64,000 nucleotides of DNA from Acheta domesticus (GCA_031308135.1 JAHLJT010009436.1:222037286-222101285), one strand, 5' to 3'. Positions 22,509 to 34,452 are shown, numbered from the stretch's first letter. Translations and numbers: made by a program. Notes: generated by a model from the sequence alone, not told the origin.

Positions 22509-22935
22509 TGAGTCGAATTCAACTGGTGCTTTTAGGAGATTTCTAGCTGTCGACTGCTGTGATTGGTAGTTTTCATGTTTTTTTCTGATCAATAGCAGGT
22601 CAATGCCTGAACATACCTTGTAATAGGCTGACCAAGCACAGTACGCTATTGTTTTCATTATTAACCAATCCTCTCCTCTTACATACGCGCACGTATAATT
22701 GCGTGTAAGCACTATACTTTTACACATTTCGGGATCTTGGAGCTTGTCCCTGCTGGGGGGAAGTACTTGGAGGTGGAAAATCTGCAAGCCAATTAATTGG
22801 TCTGCGCCGGATACCTCTATCCAGTGGAAGAGCACCGTCCACGTCTGGGAGGTAACATGCACTACTCTTACGGGACTAAATACCTTAGTAATTGGCGTGC
22901 TCGGAGTCAGCATTCACTCCTTTATTCATTCCTAT
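22509..22935 (+). mobile_element. SINE family A, 5'-truncated copy
   Basis: Aligns block by block with 3592-4030 of the copy at 3.5 kb: GTCGAATTC, CTGCTGTGATTGGTAG, ATCAATAGCAGGTCAATGC, GGAGCTTGTCCCTGCTGG, GCGCCGGATA, and the end CCTTAGTAATTGGCGTGCTC. The promoter head is missing. The tail is less clearly (CAAT)n than in the other copies. Confidence 0.65.
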
Positions 22936-23238
22936 AAGATCCAATAGGTCTGTGAGAGGAGAGAGATCGTCGTTGCACCTTTGCACTGCATGCGGTTGCA
23001 GTTCATGCGTTGCACCCCTGCAGTTACGCGTCGGGTGCATTTCAGACAGGAGACCCGGATTCCGGCCCCACCAGTTCCGGAAGCGCGCCGCATGCTTTAC
23101 GTGGCCGTGACCCGCTTCCGGCGTCCGGTCTGATCTCTGACGTCTATTAGAGATTCTGAGGTCTCCGATTGCTGTTCGTCGGCAAACGTATTCTGCTTCT
23201 TTCATGAACCTCATCATCTTGTGCAGTGATTCTCTGTG
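22936..23238. other. No recognised feature; GC-moderate sequence before the tetranucleotide array
   Basis: Contains TTGCACC/TGCAGTT/GTGCATT-like short repeats near 22970-23045. A 153-codon minus frame here comes mostly from the adjacent tetranucleotide array. Confidence 0.35.
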
Positions 23239-23339
23239 CGTCCGTCCGTCCGTCCGTCCGTCCGTCCGTCCGTCCGTCCGTCCGTCCGTCCGTCCGTCCG
23301 TCCGTCCGTCCGTCCGTCCGTCCGTCCGTCCGTCCGTCC
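23239..23339 (+). repeat. (CCGT)n tetranucleotide array
   Basis: About 25 near-perfect CCGT units. Because the unit is four bases, all frames stay open and encode repetitive Thr-Asp-Gly-Arg or Arg-Pro-Ser-Val strings; these are not genes. Confidence 0.95.
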
Positions 23340-23399
23340 ATTTCACCCGTCCATCTGGGTCCGTCGACGTAATTTTTTCTGAATGAAATCTGGTTTAAA

Positions 23400-24765
23400 C
23401 CGAGTGGTACCACAATAGCACATACTTTCTTGAATTATTTTTAACTTTTGCAATTTCCGAAAATTAAGGAAGTTCAAATGCTTTCGACCAACAAATTTGG
23501 ACATGCGCCATTTTTATAGGCACACTTCGCTATATACGAGGAAAAAATTAAAAGTCTGGTATTGTTTTTGAGAATTAAAGAAGTTTCCAAGATTTCTGCG
23601 AAAACTACTCATATTTTGAAAAAATGTACGTGATCATATATTATAAACATATGTTATTGGCGTAATTTTTGCTTGAAATGAAGGAAATTATATTTTTTCG
23701 AAAAAAAAATCTTTTAGATTTCCCTTTGAATTTTTTGTTCGAATAGAGCAGCGATTGCCAACTGGAGGAGAAATGACGTCAGAGCCGCCTTCCCTTCCGT
23801 GAGCAGGCGCTTGGAGAAGCAGTGTGAGCAAAGGAGGGAGAGAGGGAGGGGCAGACGGCGTCGCCGGTACGGAAAACCTTGTCAGTGGACCTTTCCCGGT
23901 GTTTCAGGCAACATGAGTGGGAAAACATCTACACTCGTTAAATGTATTTGTCTTGAGGAAGAAAGGTTTCCTTTTGTAGATTTTGGAACAATGACGAAGT
24001 GTTTTGTGGGGTCTAAGAAACTGCAGCATGTTAAAAAGCCCAACTTATAAATGCATTACGTAGCTTTGTGCCCCAGAGATATCTGAGAGATAAAAATAAA
24101 TTCTGAGAATTGTCATAGCCCGAACTCTTGGGATGAGTAAAGGAATTTGCAAATTGAAGATTTTCAAACGAAACTGTAGATAAAATATGATCAAGCCTGC
24201 AGTCCAAATTTCTCTCATGTGACCACTACCGGGTACCTATTTTGTACATTTGTTAACATTCATTATTTTTTCAGAACAAACTAATTCATTATATTATTTA
24301 CCATTGTATAAAATATTATGTTCTAAAATGTTAAAACCAAAAATATTATCTAATAGAAGAATGAAAGTGGAATTCCGGTACTGGTTATGATAGATATAGC
24401 TTTGAGTTATGTAAAAATGTTATGTTCTATAATATAATTCTTCATATTGTTATTGAATCATAAACATTGTAAATAATTATTATTTAAAAAACGTAATTAT
24501 CGATTTTACGAGCGAACCTTTCCCCCTACTTCGTACCATCATTGGAATACTGTGCGCCCGCCGTCGCGACGGCCACAACTTTGCTCTGCGGCTCGGTTCG
24601 GAGCAGGAAAGCAGGTTTCTATGACATCAGAGAGCACTGAGTTGGCAAGCACTGGAGTAGAGTAAAGGTCGATTAAAAATGACCAGATCCCATTTTCGTC
24701 GAAGTCTCTGAATTTTCGGAAATTGCAAAAGTTAGAAACAATGTGAGAAAGTATGTGCTGTTGGA
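23400..24765. mobile_element. Inverted-repeat element with ~60-bp termini
   Basis: AATAGCACATACTTTCTT and TTTTAACTTTTGCAATTTCC near 23416-23465 reappear in inverted form at the right end (GGAAATTGCAAAAGTTAGAA ... GAAAGTATGTGCTGTT, 24718-24762). The GCACATACTTTC end also resembles the GCACTTACTTTCCCG end of the foldback at 39855, so they may be relatives. The interior has a GC-rich, CpG-containing stretch (23770-23900) and an 83-codon frame without recognised motifs. Confidence 0.6.
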
Positions 24766-24778
24766 GCTCCTCTACTTA

Positions 24779-25325
24779 TTAAGGCTAAATGTACCGAAAA
24801 AAACTTGTAGGAAAATTCGCTAGATCGCAGCACTATCGTAGGGAATTTACTTTACCGATTACGTCTGAACAAATTGTCCGATTTTCGATCTGTAAACTGC
24901 ATTTAACTCCTTTTTAAAATAGAATTTACGCTACGAAGCCCTTTTTCCAAAAAAACTTGCAGAAACTCGATTTTGAAATTTTTTCTCGTACTTCCGGGAA
25001 CAATTTCAAAAATGTGGGCTTATAGCGCGATGGCGACAAGCTTCCAGAATCCAACGCCATGTCAATCATGCAAATCGGATGAATAGGAGCGTCGTAAAGT
25101 CAAATTTGGAAAAACACCTCACACCCCTCCTCCTTCCACGCCGCGCCGCCGCGCCATCCGCCCGTGCGCCCACGCGCTCCCTGCGCGGCCACCGGCAGAG
25201 AGTCTCTGGGCAGGCCAGGCTTGTTTGCCTGCGCGCGGCTGCCGCGCGCGAGGCTGGCAAGTCAGGCAGTCATGCTTTCGTCATTTTCCATCTCAATATA
25301 TTTTTTCCCCATAAATGAAACTAGT
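24779..25325 (+). repeat. Left terminal inverted repeat of the TTAA element
   Basis: Ends inward at CCATAAATGAAACTAG near 25325. A GC-rich core (25130-25270) is poorly conserved with the other arm, while both its sides match well. Confidence 0.75.
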
Positions 25326-25674
25326 GATGTTGTAACAGAGGTAAACGGCCTCATTAATAGCAATTAGTTCTTATTTCATTTTGATAGTAGTATAGATAAT
25401 TTGAATAGTAGTATAACACTATCTTGTTCACATACACCCGTCTTCCTTCAAATATGATCAAAAAATTGTTTGAAGTATTACTCAAAATATCGATTACCGT
25501 TTGGAACCGATTTCAAAAAGAAAATGGAATATTAGTGATATTCACACAATTAATTCAATCTCCTCACATTTTATTTTAGATATCTGTTACTTCTAAGATC
25601 TTCCGTTATCATTCCACTACTGAAAGAATGAGCAGAGATTACGCACGAGGTCTTTTATCCTAAGGCTCGATTTT

Positions 25675-25858
25675 CACTTTCCCGTATACGTACGTATATA
25701 CGGAATTGTTTACGTATTATAGGGAAAGTTATTTAATGCTGCGGGAAAAAACGGCGGATTTTCGGAAGAAAAAAAATCATTGCAGGGCTTTGATAACGAA
25801 AAGGAAATAAATCTAGTTGCTAAATTAAGAAAAAATCCCCTAACACGTGGTGTAGCCA
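25675..25858 (+). repeat. Repeat family F3 (copy shared with 39680-39853)
   Basis: Both copies begin TTTCCCGTATACGTACGTAT, a near-palindrome, and share ATAGGGAA, AATGCTGC, GAAAAAA, GATTTTCGG or ATTTTCGGCGG, and end TTGCTAAATTAAGAAAAAA. Both are followed by a GTGGTG-containing junction (ACACGTGGTGTAGCC here, CTAGTGGTGCTAC at 39857). Confidence 0.7.
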
Positions 25859-25864
25859 GAATCC

Positions 25865-26757
25865 CTCTTTTGTGGGTCCTTGATACCGAAAAACCAATTG
25901 AAAGCAAAACGTTTGTCTGTCTGTCTGTCCGTCCGTCTGTGAACACTACTAGCGCCTAAACCGTATGTATGTTTTTTGTTGGTGTTTTTTTCAAAATGAA
26001 TAAGCCCCTGTCGATCTGACTCGAGTCAATGCTTTGAGATTTTGAAAAGGAATCTATCAAACTTAGCGGTACTTTACATGAAACCCCCCGAACATTTTCG
26101 AAATTTTCTCAAAAAGGCTCCAAATTTTTTCTTTAAATTTCTTGTAAGAATATAGTAAAACACACATATTAAGTTGGAATCGGTCATAATTTCACGGTTA
26201 AGTCTGAATTTTCGAAAATTCTAAAAGTTTCAACTTTTTCGGCCTCTTCCTACAACTACAAAATTGCAGATAGAGATTTTTCCTTCAAATAAAATTTGTT
26301 CTCCAAAGCGAGTTCTTTCATTGCGACCATGTACACTTTTTTGAAAATTTTAGTATTTTTCGCGCAATATTGCTTGCAACATGTGCAATCTGAAAAAAAT
26401 TATAAAAAACTGATTTTCTCAAAAATTGCTCCAAATTTTTTCTTTGAACTTTTGGTAGGGATAGTGCATAATGTAGTCTATGATATTACATAAACGTCTA
26501 TGATATTACATAAACGCCATATTGCTCTATTCTTTTTTATTTGCAAAATTTACAAAAATATTTGTTTAACTTGTCTCTCACGTAGGTAATATTTTACATT
26601 GGCGGCGATTTGTTTATATTATTACATTTATGAGTAAATGTGTTTTAAATAATGTCATACAAAGTTTCTCGAATACTCAACCATTTTCTATGAAAACTAG
26701 CTCAAAATTCGGCATTTTCAGAAACGCTCAAACACCATTTTCTTATAAAGGGCTCCA
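25865..26757 (+). repeat. Repeat family F2, left part, interrupted by a LINE
   Basis: Begins TTTGTGGGTCCTTGATACCG, carries a short CTGT/CCGT run at 25912-25938, then AT-rich sequence with TCTCAAAAAGGCTCCAAATT and CCTACAACTAC blocks. It continues after the LINE at 27737. An 18-bp direct duplication (TCTATGATATTACATAAAC) lies at about 26478-26514. Confidence 0.6.
26744..26757 (+). repeat. Left copy of the LINE target-site duplication
   Basis: TATAAAGGGCTCCA, identical to 27723-27736. Confidence 0.85.
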
Positions 26758-27722
26758 TCTTTCTTATAAAGGGCATCGGCAGAAAAATGTTCGTTAGTGG
26801 TACAAATTCACACGAGTCCTGTATGGGGATGCGAAAGTTACGTACACACACTTAAAAGGGACGCAAGAGGGGGATACGCTTGGTTTAGGGTAGGAGGGTG
26901 GATGCAACGTAGAAAGAAGGATTCGAATGACAATGGAATCTGTGTACTTTGCGGTGATAGAGAAGATTGGATCCACATCCTGTTAAATTGCTGCGCTACA
27001 GAATCTTGGAGAGGAAAATGGATGGGAATGGGGAACTATTGCTTCCAATTCAGAAACATAACGCTCGCTCAAAACATATTAGCTGATAATAGATCTCACT
27101 TCATGAAAGAATTAGGAACATTTTTAGGAAAGGTTCGAACTGTCAGGGAAACGGTAATCAGGGAATGGGAAAACAGCACTGGTTAGTAGTACGAGCGGAG
27201 CCTACACTGGAGATGAAATAATTAATTCAATAAGCAAGAGATAATTAAGTTAACTAGAAAGGTAATCAGTAATGCTAATCATTAATATTAAGTAGTAAGT
27301 TAGTAATAATTAAATTAGTCAGTAAGCGATAATTAAGTTAATTAGTAGTAAATTGTTCGGAGAGGCGGTGGTGCGGGCAATCTTCTGTGGCGGTGTTTGA
27401 TTTCAGGGGCTGAGGAGGCCAAAGATTGGACGGAGAAGATGCTCACGCCAGGAAATAAATAAATAGTTTAGAAAAAAAACAACTAGTAGTTTAGCATGTA
27501 CTCGTCTTCTGACAGCAGGTTCAGGGGTTTTTTCCTCAGCCGTACCTTATGGTCTCCTTTCCGCGGCTTTGATGCGATGAAGAGACCATTAGGGGTGAAT
27601 GCCAGAATTCGAAAGGTTAGAATGCGGTAGGATGTAGGTTTAAAGGCCTTCAGCCTAGCCACATAGTTAAAAGAATTGAAATTTTATATCAATGTGTTAT
27701 AATTACCTATTAAATAAAAAAA
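26758..27722 (+). mobile_element. 5'-truncated non-LTR retrotransposon with a 14-bp target duplication
   Basis: TATAAAGGGCTCCA stands at 26744-26757 and again at 27723-27736, and the sequence outside joins into the uninterrupted host repeat. The insert ends in AATAAAAAAA. It contains one C-terminal protein fragment (26797-27186) followed by a ~530-bp untranslated tail. TTCTTATAAAGGG is repeated at 26761-26773, a small junction duplication of the kind seen at LINE 5' ends. Insertion size, A-rich end and duplication together are diagnostic of target-primed reverse transcription. Confidence 0.85.
26797..27186 (+). pseudogene. C-terminal end of a LINE polyprotein with a CCHC-type zinc motif
   Basis: About 129 codons are open to the stop at 27184-27186. 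The protein holds C-x2-C-x6-H-x4-C (CVLCGDREDWIHILLNC), the zinc-binding motif usually found downstream of the reverse transcriptase domain in non-LTR elements. It is followed by a helical, basic end (LGKVRTVRETVIREWE). No RT or endonuclease motif is present because the element is truncated at its 5' side, so it cannot act alone. The apparent start codon is simply the first ATG after the truncation point. The LINE clade cannot be decided from this part. Confidence 0.65.
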
Positions 27723-27736
27723 TATAAAGGGCTCCA
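27723..27736 (+). repeat. Right copy of the LINE target-site duplication
   Basis: TATAAAGGGCTCCA, identical to 26744-26757. Confidence 0.85.
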
Positions 27737-28440
27737 AATTTTTTCTTCATGCTTTTCGAACGTATAGTGCAAATTGCACTCTTTAATATGGCGTGAATTT
27801 TATTTTGGGGTATTTTTTTTTTTGTTTTTCAAAAGTTTCACAAATGTAATTTTTGTGAAAGATCTCTCACACCTCTAATATGCACATTACCAGCAATTTG
27901 TAAACACTATTGTATTTGTGAGTTAATGTGTTTCAAATTACTTCAAAGGGAGTTTTTCGGAAACTCAAAAATTTTCTGTGAAAAAGAGCTTCAAATTTCG
28001 CATTTTTAGTAGCACTTAAACGCCATTTTCTTAAAAACAGCTCCTAATTTTTCAAAGAAAATTCCCATTCAGATCGAGGTTTTACTGTTCTTTAATATTC
28101 TAAAATTGATATTTCCGTTCTACCATCAGGAATTCGAAAACTTAAGAAAATATCAAAAAATGTACTTTGGGCGACGATAGATGGCAGCTGGTACGACAGT
28201 GTAGCAATTCCGAATAGCTAGCCCAAACCCAAGGAAGTAGAAACCTAATATGGGAAAGTCTGTGCCATTCTGTAGCACCACTAGTTGATCTCAAAACGGC
28301 TTGTCTCCTTGATAGAATTCACCTGGTTAATCCCATTTTCCAAGTAAAGTAGCTGAAGATAATTTTTAAAAATGTTTTCGTACTTTCGGACAAATTTGAA
28401 AAAGTGGTGCAACAGAATTTCACCGACTTACTCGTAGTAA
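27737..28440 (+). repeat. Repeat family F2, right part
   Basis: Continues the repeat interrupted by the LINE. Its segment 27790-28260 is the reverse complement of 40376-40840: AGCTCCTAATTTTTC-like blocks, AAATTTCGCATTTTTAG, GTACTTTGGGCGACGATAG, CAATTCCGAATAGCTAGC and GGGAAAGTCTGTGCC. It ends near GTAGCACCACTAGTT, the terminal sequence also used by the foldback at 39855. Confidence 0.65.
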
Positions 28441-28737
28441 AGTATTATAATTTCCTTGTTCTATGCCAGCTTTACCATCTTGCCCCATCTTCTTCCCAGC
28501 TTATATACAGCATCCCAGCATCAGGTATATCGCCACCCACAATACATTTCTTAAAGTTTTCTCATTATTCGGTTTCCTAGTAGTAGATTCGTAATATTAC
28601 TTTTAGAATATTAATGAAGAGTAAAACATCCTCCTATATGGCAATTTTTATTAATAAACTTGGAGCCGCCGTTAAGAAAATGGCGTGTAAGCGTTACTGT
28701 AAATGCGAAAATTGAAGCTCTTTTTTACAGGAATATT
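28441..28737. other. No recognised feature (F2-like sequence)
   Basis: AT-rich; the part at about 28545-28700 is similar to the interior of the F2 family (TTTCTCATTATTCGGTTTCCTAG). Confidence 0.35.
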
Positions 28738-29009
28738 CCGAGTTGCTGGTGGGAGATACCTGGTTAGGAAAGAACCCCGCAAGCCGACAGGTAGATAGGT
28801 CGGTGATTTAGAGCTTGTTCCGGCTGGGGTGGTGCCCCGCTGGTGGCAGATACTTGGTTGGGGAAAACTAGTAGACGGAAGGTCAGCGCCGGATCTCGCC
28901 ATCCAGCGGGGAACATCACCTCCACGTCCCGATTAAATAAACACGCCCTACACTTGCGGTACTAAAGACCTCCGTAGTTGACGTGCCCGAAGTCACTAGC
29001 AATCAATCA
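28738..29009 (+). mobile_element. SINE family A, 3' portion
   Basis: Matches the body of the 3.5-kb copy: GCTGGTGGGAGATACCTGG, GAGCTTGTTCCGGCTGGGG, GCCCCGCTGGTGG, GCGCCGGATCTCGCCATCC, GTAGTTGACGTGCCCG, ending in AGCAATCAATCAA. TGGTGGGAGATAC and TGGTGGCAGATAC both occur, so the body contains an internal duplication in this copy. It has no promoter head. Confidence 0.7.
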
Positions 29010-29602
29010 AAAATGACTCCAAATGTTTTCTTTAAAATAATTGTAAAAATAAACTAAAATATACTCATAAAGGTGGCATAGATCTCATTTTCATTATTGA
29101 CTCTAATTTTTGGAAAATTGCAAAAATCCGAATTTTTTTCGGCTTCTTCCTACAACTGCAAATTTGAAGATAGAAAGTTTTCCTTAAAATGATATTTGTT
29201 CTCCATACTTAGTTCTTTCAATAAGGTCATGTACATTTTTTTAAACTTTTAGTTTTCGCGCAATATTGCGTGCATATGTGGAATTTTTAAAAAACTACAA
29301 AAACCAGATTTTCTCAAAAACTGCTCCAATTTTTTTCCTTTTGACTAATGTACTCTATGAGATGACATAAACGCCATATTGCTCTATTCTTTTGTTTTTT
29401 CAAAAATTACAAAAATGTAATTCTTTGACTAACCTTTCAGTTCGTAAATATTTTCATTAACAGCGTTTTGTTCACATTATTACATTTAGGAGTATATGTG
29501 CTTTACATTATGTATTAAAAATTCCTCAACAACAACGAACTGAAAATTCCGAATTTGCAAAAATGCTTAAACGCCGTTTTCTCAAATTGCGTTTGCTCTA
29601 GT
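29010..29602 (+). repeat. F2-like AT-rich interior of the TTAA element
   Basis: Repeats blocks seen at 26150-26700: CTTCCTACAACTGCAAATTTG, GTTCTCCATACTTAGTTC, GCGCAATATTGCGTGC, CATAAACGCCATATTGCTCTATTC. This is a partial tandem copy of the F2 unit. Confidence 0.55.
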
Positions 29603-30127
29603 TTCATTTGCGGGGGAAAAATACATTGAGATGCGAAGTGACGAAAGCATAACGGAGTGCCGGTCTTGCCTGCCCGTCCGCCGCAGGCCCTCGGGATTAG
29701 CAGTGCCGGTGGTCTCCGCGTTGAGTCAGCGGCCCCTCCCCCACTAGGCGGATGAGGGGGGCGGTGTGGAAGGCGGAGTGGGGTGAGGTGTTTTTCGAAA
29801 TTTGACTTTACGTCGCTCCTATTTATCCGATTTGCATGTTTGATACGGCGTTGGATTCTGGAAGCTTGTCGCCATCGCGCTATAAGCCCACATTTTTGAA
29901 ATTGTTCCCGGAAGTACGAGAAAAAATTTCAAAATCGAGTTTCTGCAAGTTTTTTCGGAAAAAGGGCTTCGTAGCGTAAATTCTATTACGAAAAGGAGTC
30001 AAATGCCGTTTACAGATCGAAAATCGGACTATTTGTTCAGACGTTATTGGTAAAGTAAATTTTAATATATTTGGTGCTGCCACGTGGTGGCGACAAATTG
30101 AACTAGTGTCGGTACATTTAGCCTTAA
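29603..30127 (-). repeat. Right terminal inverted repeat of the TTAA element
   Basis: Reverse complement of 24779-25325. A GC-rich core at about 29650-29790 is again the least conserved portion. Confidence 0.75.
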
Positions 30128-33100
30128 CGACTGCGATAAGTTATTTCATTCATTCGACGAATTTATGAAGAAATATCTCCATTTCCTCTTTTAAAAGAAG
30201 TCATTAAGTCCTAGATATTGTGAATTATTTAATACAAAGTAGTGAATTAAAAATAATGGTAAAGGAAAATGTGTTTGAACTTCTCGATGTGACAAAAGCT
30301 TCTTACATTTCGACTCTCTTGTCTGCCTCATACTCACATAACCTTCATTGATTTACATTATCTCTTGCAGTTGACGCTGCAACTGGCATTTCATATTATT
30401 TTTCGCTCTTTCTTAAGAAAGTGTCTTTATAATCTATCTCAAATTCTATTTGAAAATTGACAATTGACTTAACTGTTTCTCTTCCCGTTCAAAATCAATT
30501 CAGAATATGCATTCACATTCAATACCTCTGTGTGCTAATAAACTCTTTCATACTCTTCCTATCGTGCGCTGATTTGCTTACCTGTGAGACTGACTCACTC
30601 TTTCATCTTTACATTCCAGCTCAAGTTATATTCTTGGCCCTCTACATTCAGTTTTACTGATTCTGTTATTCCATTCTCGGATTCTATTTTTCTCTTGTGT
30701 GATCCTTGCTCTCATTACTTTCATTATACCGACTCTCAGTACCTCTTCTCGGGCTCATTTCCGATTGTATGTTTATTCCCTTTAATATTTATTTTCATTT
30801 AATTTTGCATCGTGTTTAAATAACCTCATAATTTTGCATCGTTCCTTAACAAGCATGTGAAACTCAAGAAAACATAGACGTGTATTGGCGTAGGATGCCT
30901 AACTTTCGAAATCCGAAACTACCGTGTAATAATAGCAGTCGACTCGGCTGTCGAGGGACACGTGGCAGGGAACATTTGCATATCCTTATCCACAGCAGCT
31001 GCACTTGCGACACGTAGTATTTGTACAGAACGTTAGAACCTCTGTTGAAAGCCTTTTTTCAACCTTCATTTAATGCAGGACAATGAACGATATTTGTGTT
31101 GTAGTTCTTTCAACTTACAATTTATTCCTTATGAAATTGGAAATTATGAAATGGAATTTATTGATGAGGCTATTCAGTGAAGTTGTAGGACGTTCAAAGT
31201 TTTAAAAAAATGTTCGGTAGGATGAGATGGTTTAGCTACTTAGCGGTAGCAATTAGAAATTTGGAAGCACATTGGATTGGATTAGTGCAAAGTCAAATAT
31301 GAACAAATTATCCAGATATCCAGAACATCGAGATATAGTTAACCGGGTCATCTAATCATCTAAAGAAAATTAATAAGAAATACATCTAATTCAGTATCAA
31401 ATCTATGAAAATGTGCATTTCGTTTTTTGTGACTTTCATAAATGATTGAATGTATATCATTCTTCTAGATTTTATAGCATTCTCATTAAATGCTACATAT
31501 TAATATTCCTTAAACCATTATAAATGTTCACTAAAGCTGTGCTCACTAACTTTTTCAACTAAGGTATTTCTTCTGTGAAAAAACTGTAAAATTGCAATTA
31601 GATTGTCAATAAGTACAAATATTTCATCCGCAGGTATCCGAGCCCGGGTTCTCACGTCATCCAGACAAATGCTTGAGCAACTGAGCTGTGGAAACAAACA
31701 TTGCTTTTGTGACAATGTAACGATTTATGGCCGTCGGAAATTTGTTATATGGCAAAGAACATGAAGGTTGAAAAGAAACGAAATGAAATGACACATTCTT
31801 GTTGGTTAACAATTGAATCAGACAGGATTGGTCTTTGGAAACAATTGTTTCCAAAATACAGTGAAACAGTGATAATGAACCTCACATTATTTGAAAGATA
31901 TTTTATCTATAGTTTCTCCAATCAGTTTTTGAGCATTTACCTATCTTCATTTTTTCACATGATACGCCTATAATTTGATCTTGATCTGAAGAAACCAAGT
32001 AACTAGCGATGTTAACTCGTGTGTGTGTATGTGTTTGTATGTATGTGTGTGAGTTTGTCGTGCTAAAGCGGAAGACGTGGGCAAGCCGTCGCCGCAGCCG
32101 GCGACTTGGCCTCCCGCCACACAGCGCAACAAGGCTTCGCCTCCACACCCCCGCCCCACTTTCCCTCCACGCCGCCTAATCGCAGTGGTTCGCCCACAGC
32201 CTTCGCCTGCACGTGCCCCTCGATGGTTGGTCGCCTTTTAGAAGCTGTCGACGAGGCGTGGCACTCAGCTCAGGCAGTTTCTGGTTTCATTTTCTATATA
32301 CCATTCGCCAACTCTATTTTTCACTAATTCTCTTAATCGTGTTCTCCTCTCGGGCATTCTTCATTTCTTTTTCTTCCATCGGTGTCAAATTTCTAAAATA
32401 TCTGATAAGTCTCAAGATAATTACGAAGTCGTGAAAGATGATTTAGATTATTTATTTAGCATATGGTATAGATTAAGAATATCACATTACAATCACACAT
32501 CCGATTTATTCAGCCAGTGTTACTTAGATTAAAATAATAGCTAATCATAGATTTAACTATTGCTCTGTCTGAAGTTAGAATTGAAAGTGCAATTTTAAGA
32601 AAATTACTAGTGTTTTTCACCCATATTATCCTTCCAGTTGGGGTCTAAAGATGTTGGTTTGCCAATGACCTACGAGATATGCTCTTAGAAGAGATTCCAA
32701 AGCTGTGGAGTTTACTGCTCCACAGTTGCAAGAGCTAGATTCACGCAATAACGAACTTGCCTCAGTCGGCAAAAAGCATAGCAGAGAAGTTAAATGAGAG
32801 TTCATATCAATGGCGGCCGGTTGGGTGCAAATTAGGAGGGCGGCATATAAGCCCGAACTATCACATACATTTTACCCCTACCAAATATTTCTTGAACGGT
32901 GAAAACTACGTCATATAGGTACAACCGGTTTTGCACGCATCGGGATTTTAGTCCTTGTCTAAGACAACTTTTACGTTGATAACTGAAGGTACAATTGTGC
33001 TCACGCAGAAGTAAGAATGTTTAAAGAAGTTTTTTTAAGAAAAGAAAACAGTAATTTATGAAATCAAATGGTAAGGGTCTGTTTTCGTTGTTAAGTTGAT

Positions 33101-34452
33101 ATTCGCGAACTCTGCCGAACAAAACTTTAATAACAGCACGCTTCCCCGCGCATCCTCAAGCTTCATTGCCTCGCTTGCACCAGCTACGGAGGGACTCGCG
33201 ATAGTTCACAATACGACCCGTTCTAAAAACATTTTATATTTGGTTTAAGCGGACTCCTAAAACTAAATTCGTCCTCAAAAATTGCGCTGGCAGTATGCAC
33301 AAATTAAACGACTCGATTTATTGAAAGCTTAATACTTTTTCCAAGGTTGTTTTTATGGGGAGGGGGCTATCCTAGAGCCCCTAAGGACCAGCCCCCATAT
33401 GCCACTCCATACTGGAGATAGTTTGAAAATGCATTACTGGAAAGTCGATATTTAATGTACCCGACAAGAGCGAACTACCATAGAGAGAATCAGAAAGGAT
33501 TTGAGTCATCGGTATCGTGCACATAACTTAGTATTGCGCTATCTCAAACGTATTTCAAGTCGAGGTCACTCACTGAGAGTGAATTCATTTCCGTTTCAAC
33601 TGAAGAAATACTGCGAGTTTTGTTCATTATCTCTGACATGTGGCAGGAATGTTGGAATGTTGCAAGAATGCATCACCGAGTGTCTCAACGCATTACTGAG
33701 TGTCTCCAATGCTTATATCATACAGTGATTCGTCATAACTACGTAGAGAGAATAGCGTTTTCTTTACTTATTGGTAAGCGCCTGCTTTCTAAAAGCGTCG
33801 TTTGACTTCTTCTTTCTTTTGTTCTTTTTCTTTTGACTTTCTTCCTTCCTTCCTTCCTTCATCTTTTTCTTTCTTTGAAGCGGGATTAGAACGTTCAAGT
33901 GACAGCGATATAGCAGTTCGTTATGGCACCACACGTAGACCTCTGTCACACTAATCGCTCTCCGAATCATCGTGTTGTGTGGTAGATAATGATGCCAGTT
34001 TTGGCGCTAAAAAGAAGAAAAATCAGAAAAGTGCAGCAACGGAAGCAGCTAGCATCCTCCCGAACTTTTTCGCAAGGAAAATTTTGACTTCGATGACGTC
34101 ATGAATCTCAGGAAAAATGGAAGTGAAGTAAGGAAAATCATTTTAAAAAAAATGAAGACTGATTTCTTTATATTTAATGTCCTGATAACGTTTTAACACG
34201 ACATTGAACATCCATACTATACAATTCGCGAAGTAGAAATGTCTCCATTTAAGCGTGGTTTTCATTTATCCATACGATCTGTCCTCTATTACCATTGATA
34301 ATCGAGGTACTATTGTATGTGTGGAATAATTAACAGCACAAAAGAGTAAGAAATACAGCGTCCTAGGAAATGCAGGTTCTCTGAAATCATGGTGGGACTC
34401 CGGGCACCTCAGGAGGCTCCAAGCCACAAATAGGAAAGGGAGAAACAAATCG
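30128..34452. other. No recognised gene; mostly AT-rich with simple-sequence patches
   Basis: Contains a TG/TATG-rich patch at about 32018-32055, a GC-rich patch at 32075-32240, and a CTTT/CTTCC microsatellite at about 33805-33870. Short frames carry no motif I recognise. A weak tRNA-like arrangement on the minus strand near 31630-31690 was not strong enough to call. Confidence 0.4.

Larger units (their letters stand above)
24779..30127. mobile_element. Large TTAA-flanked foldback element (5.35 kb) with nested insertions
   Basis: The left end TTAAGGCTAAATGTACCGA is exactly mirrored by the right end TCGGTACATTTAGCCTTAA. The inverted arms continue inward for about 0.5 kb (24779-25325 and 29603-30127). 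Shared blocks include GCTACGAAGCCCTTTTTCC, CTTCCGGGAACAATTTC and GCGCGATGGCGACAAGCTTCC with their complements. Known: TTAA is the target duplication of piggyBac-type transposons, but no transposase is visible, so the assignment rests on the ends alone. The interior holds F2-type repeat sequence, a LINE fragment with its own target duplication, and a SINE, all likely later arrivals or captured sequence. Confidence 0.7.

Noticed and set aside
23147..23413. Open frames encoding Thr-Asp-Gly-Arg and Arg-Pro-Ser-Val repeat proteins
   Set aside because: They are translations of the (CCGT)n array, where all frames stay open; there is no non-repeat domain.
31630..31690. tRNA-like arrangement on the minus strand (CAGCTCAGTTGC ... 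AACCCGGGCTCGG)
   Set aside because: The B box is poor and the arms do not pair.
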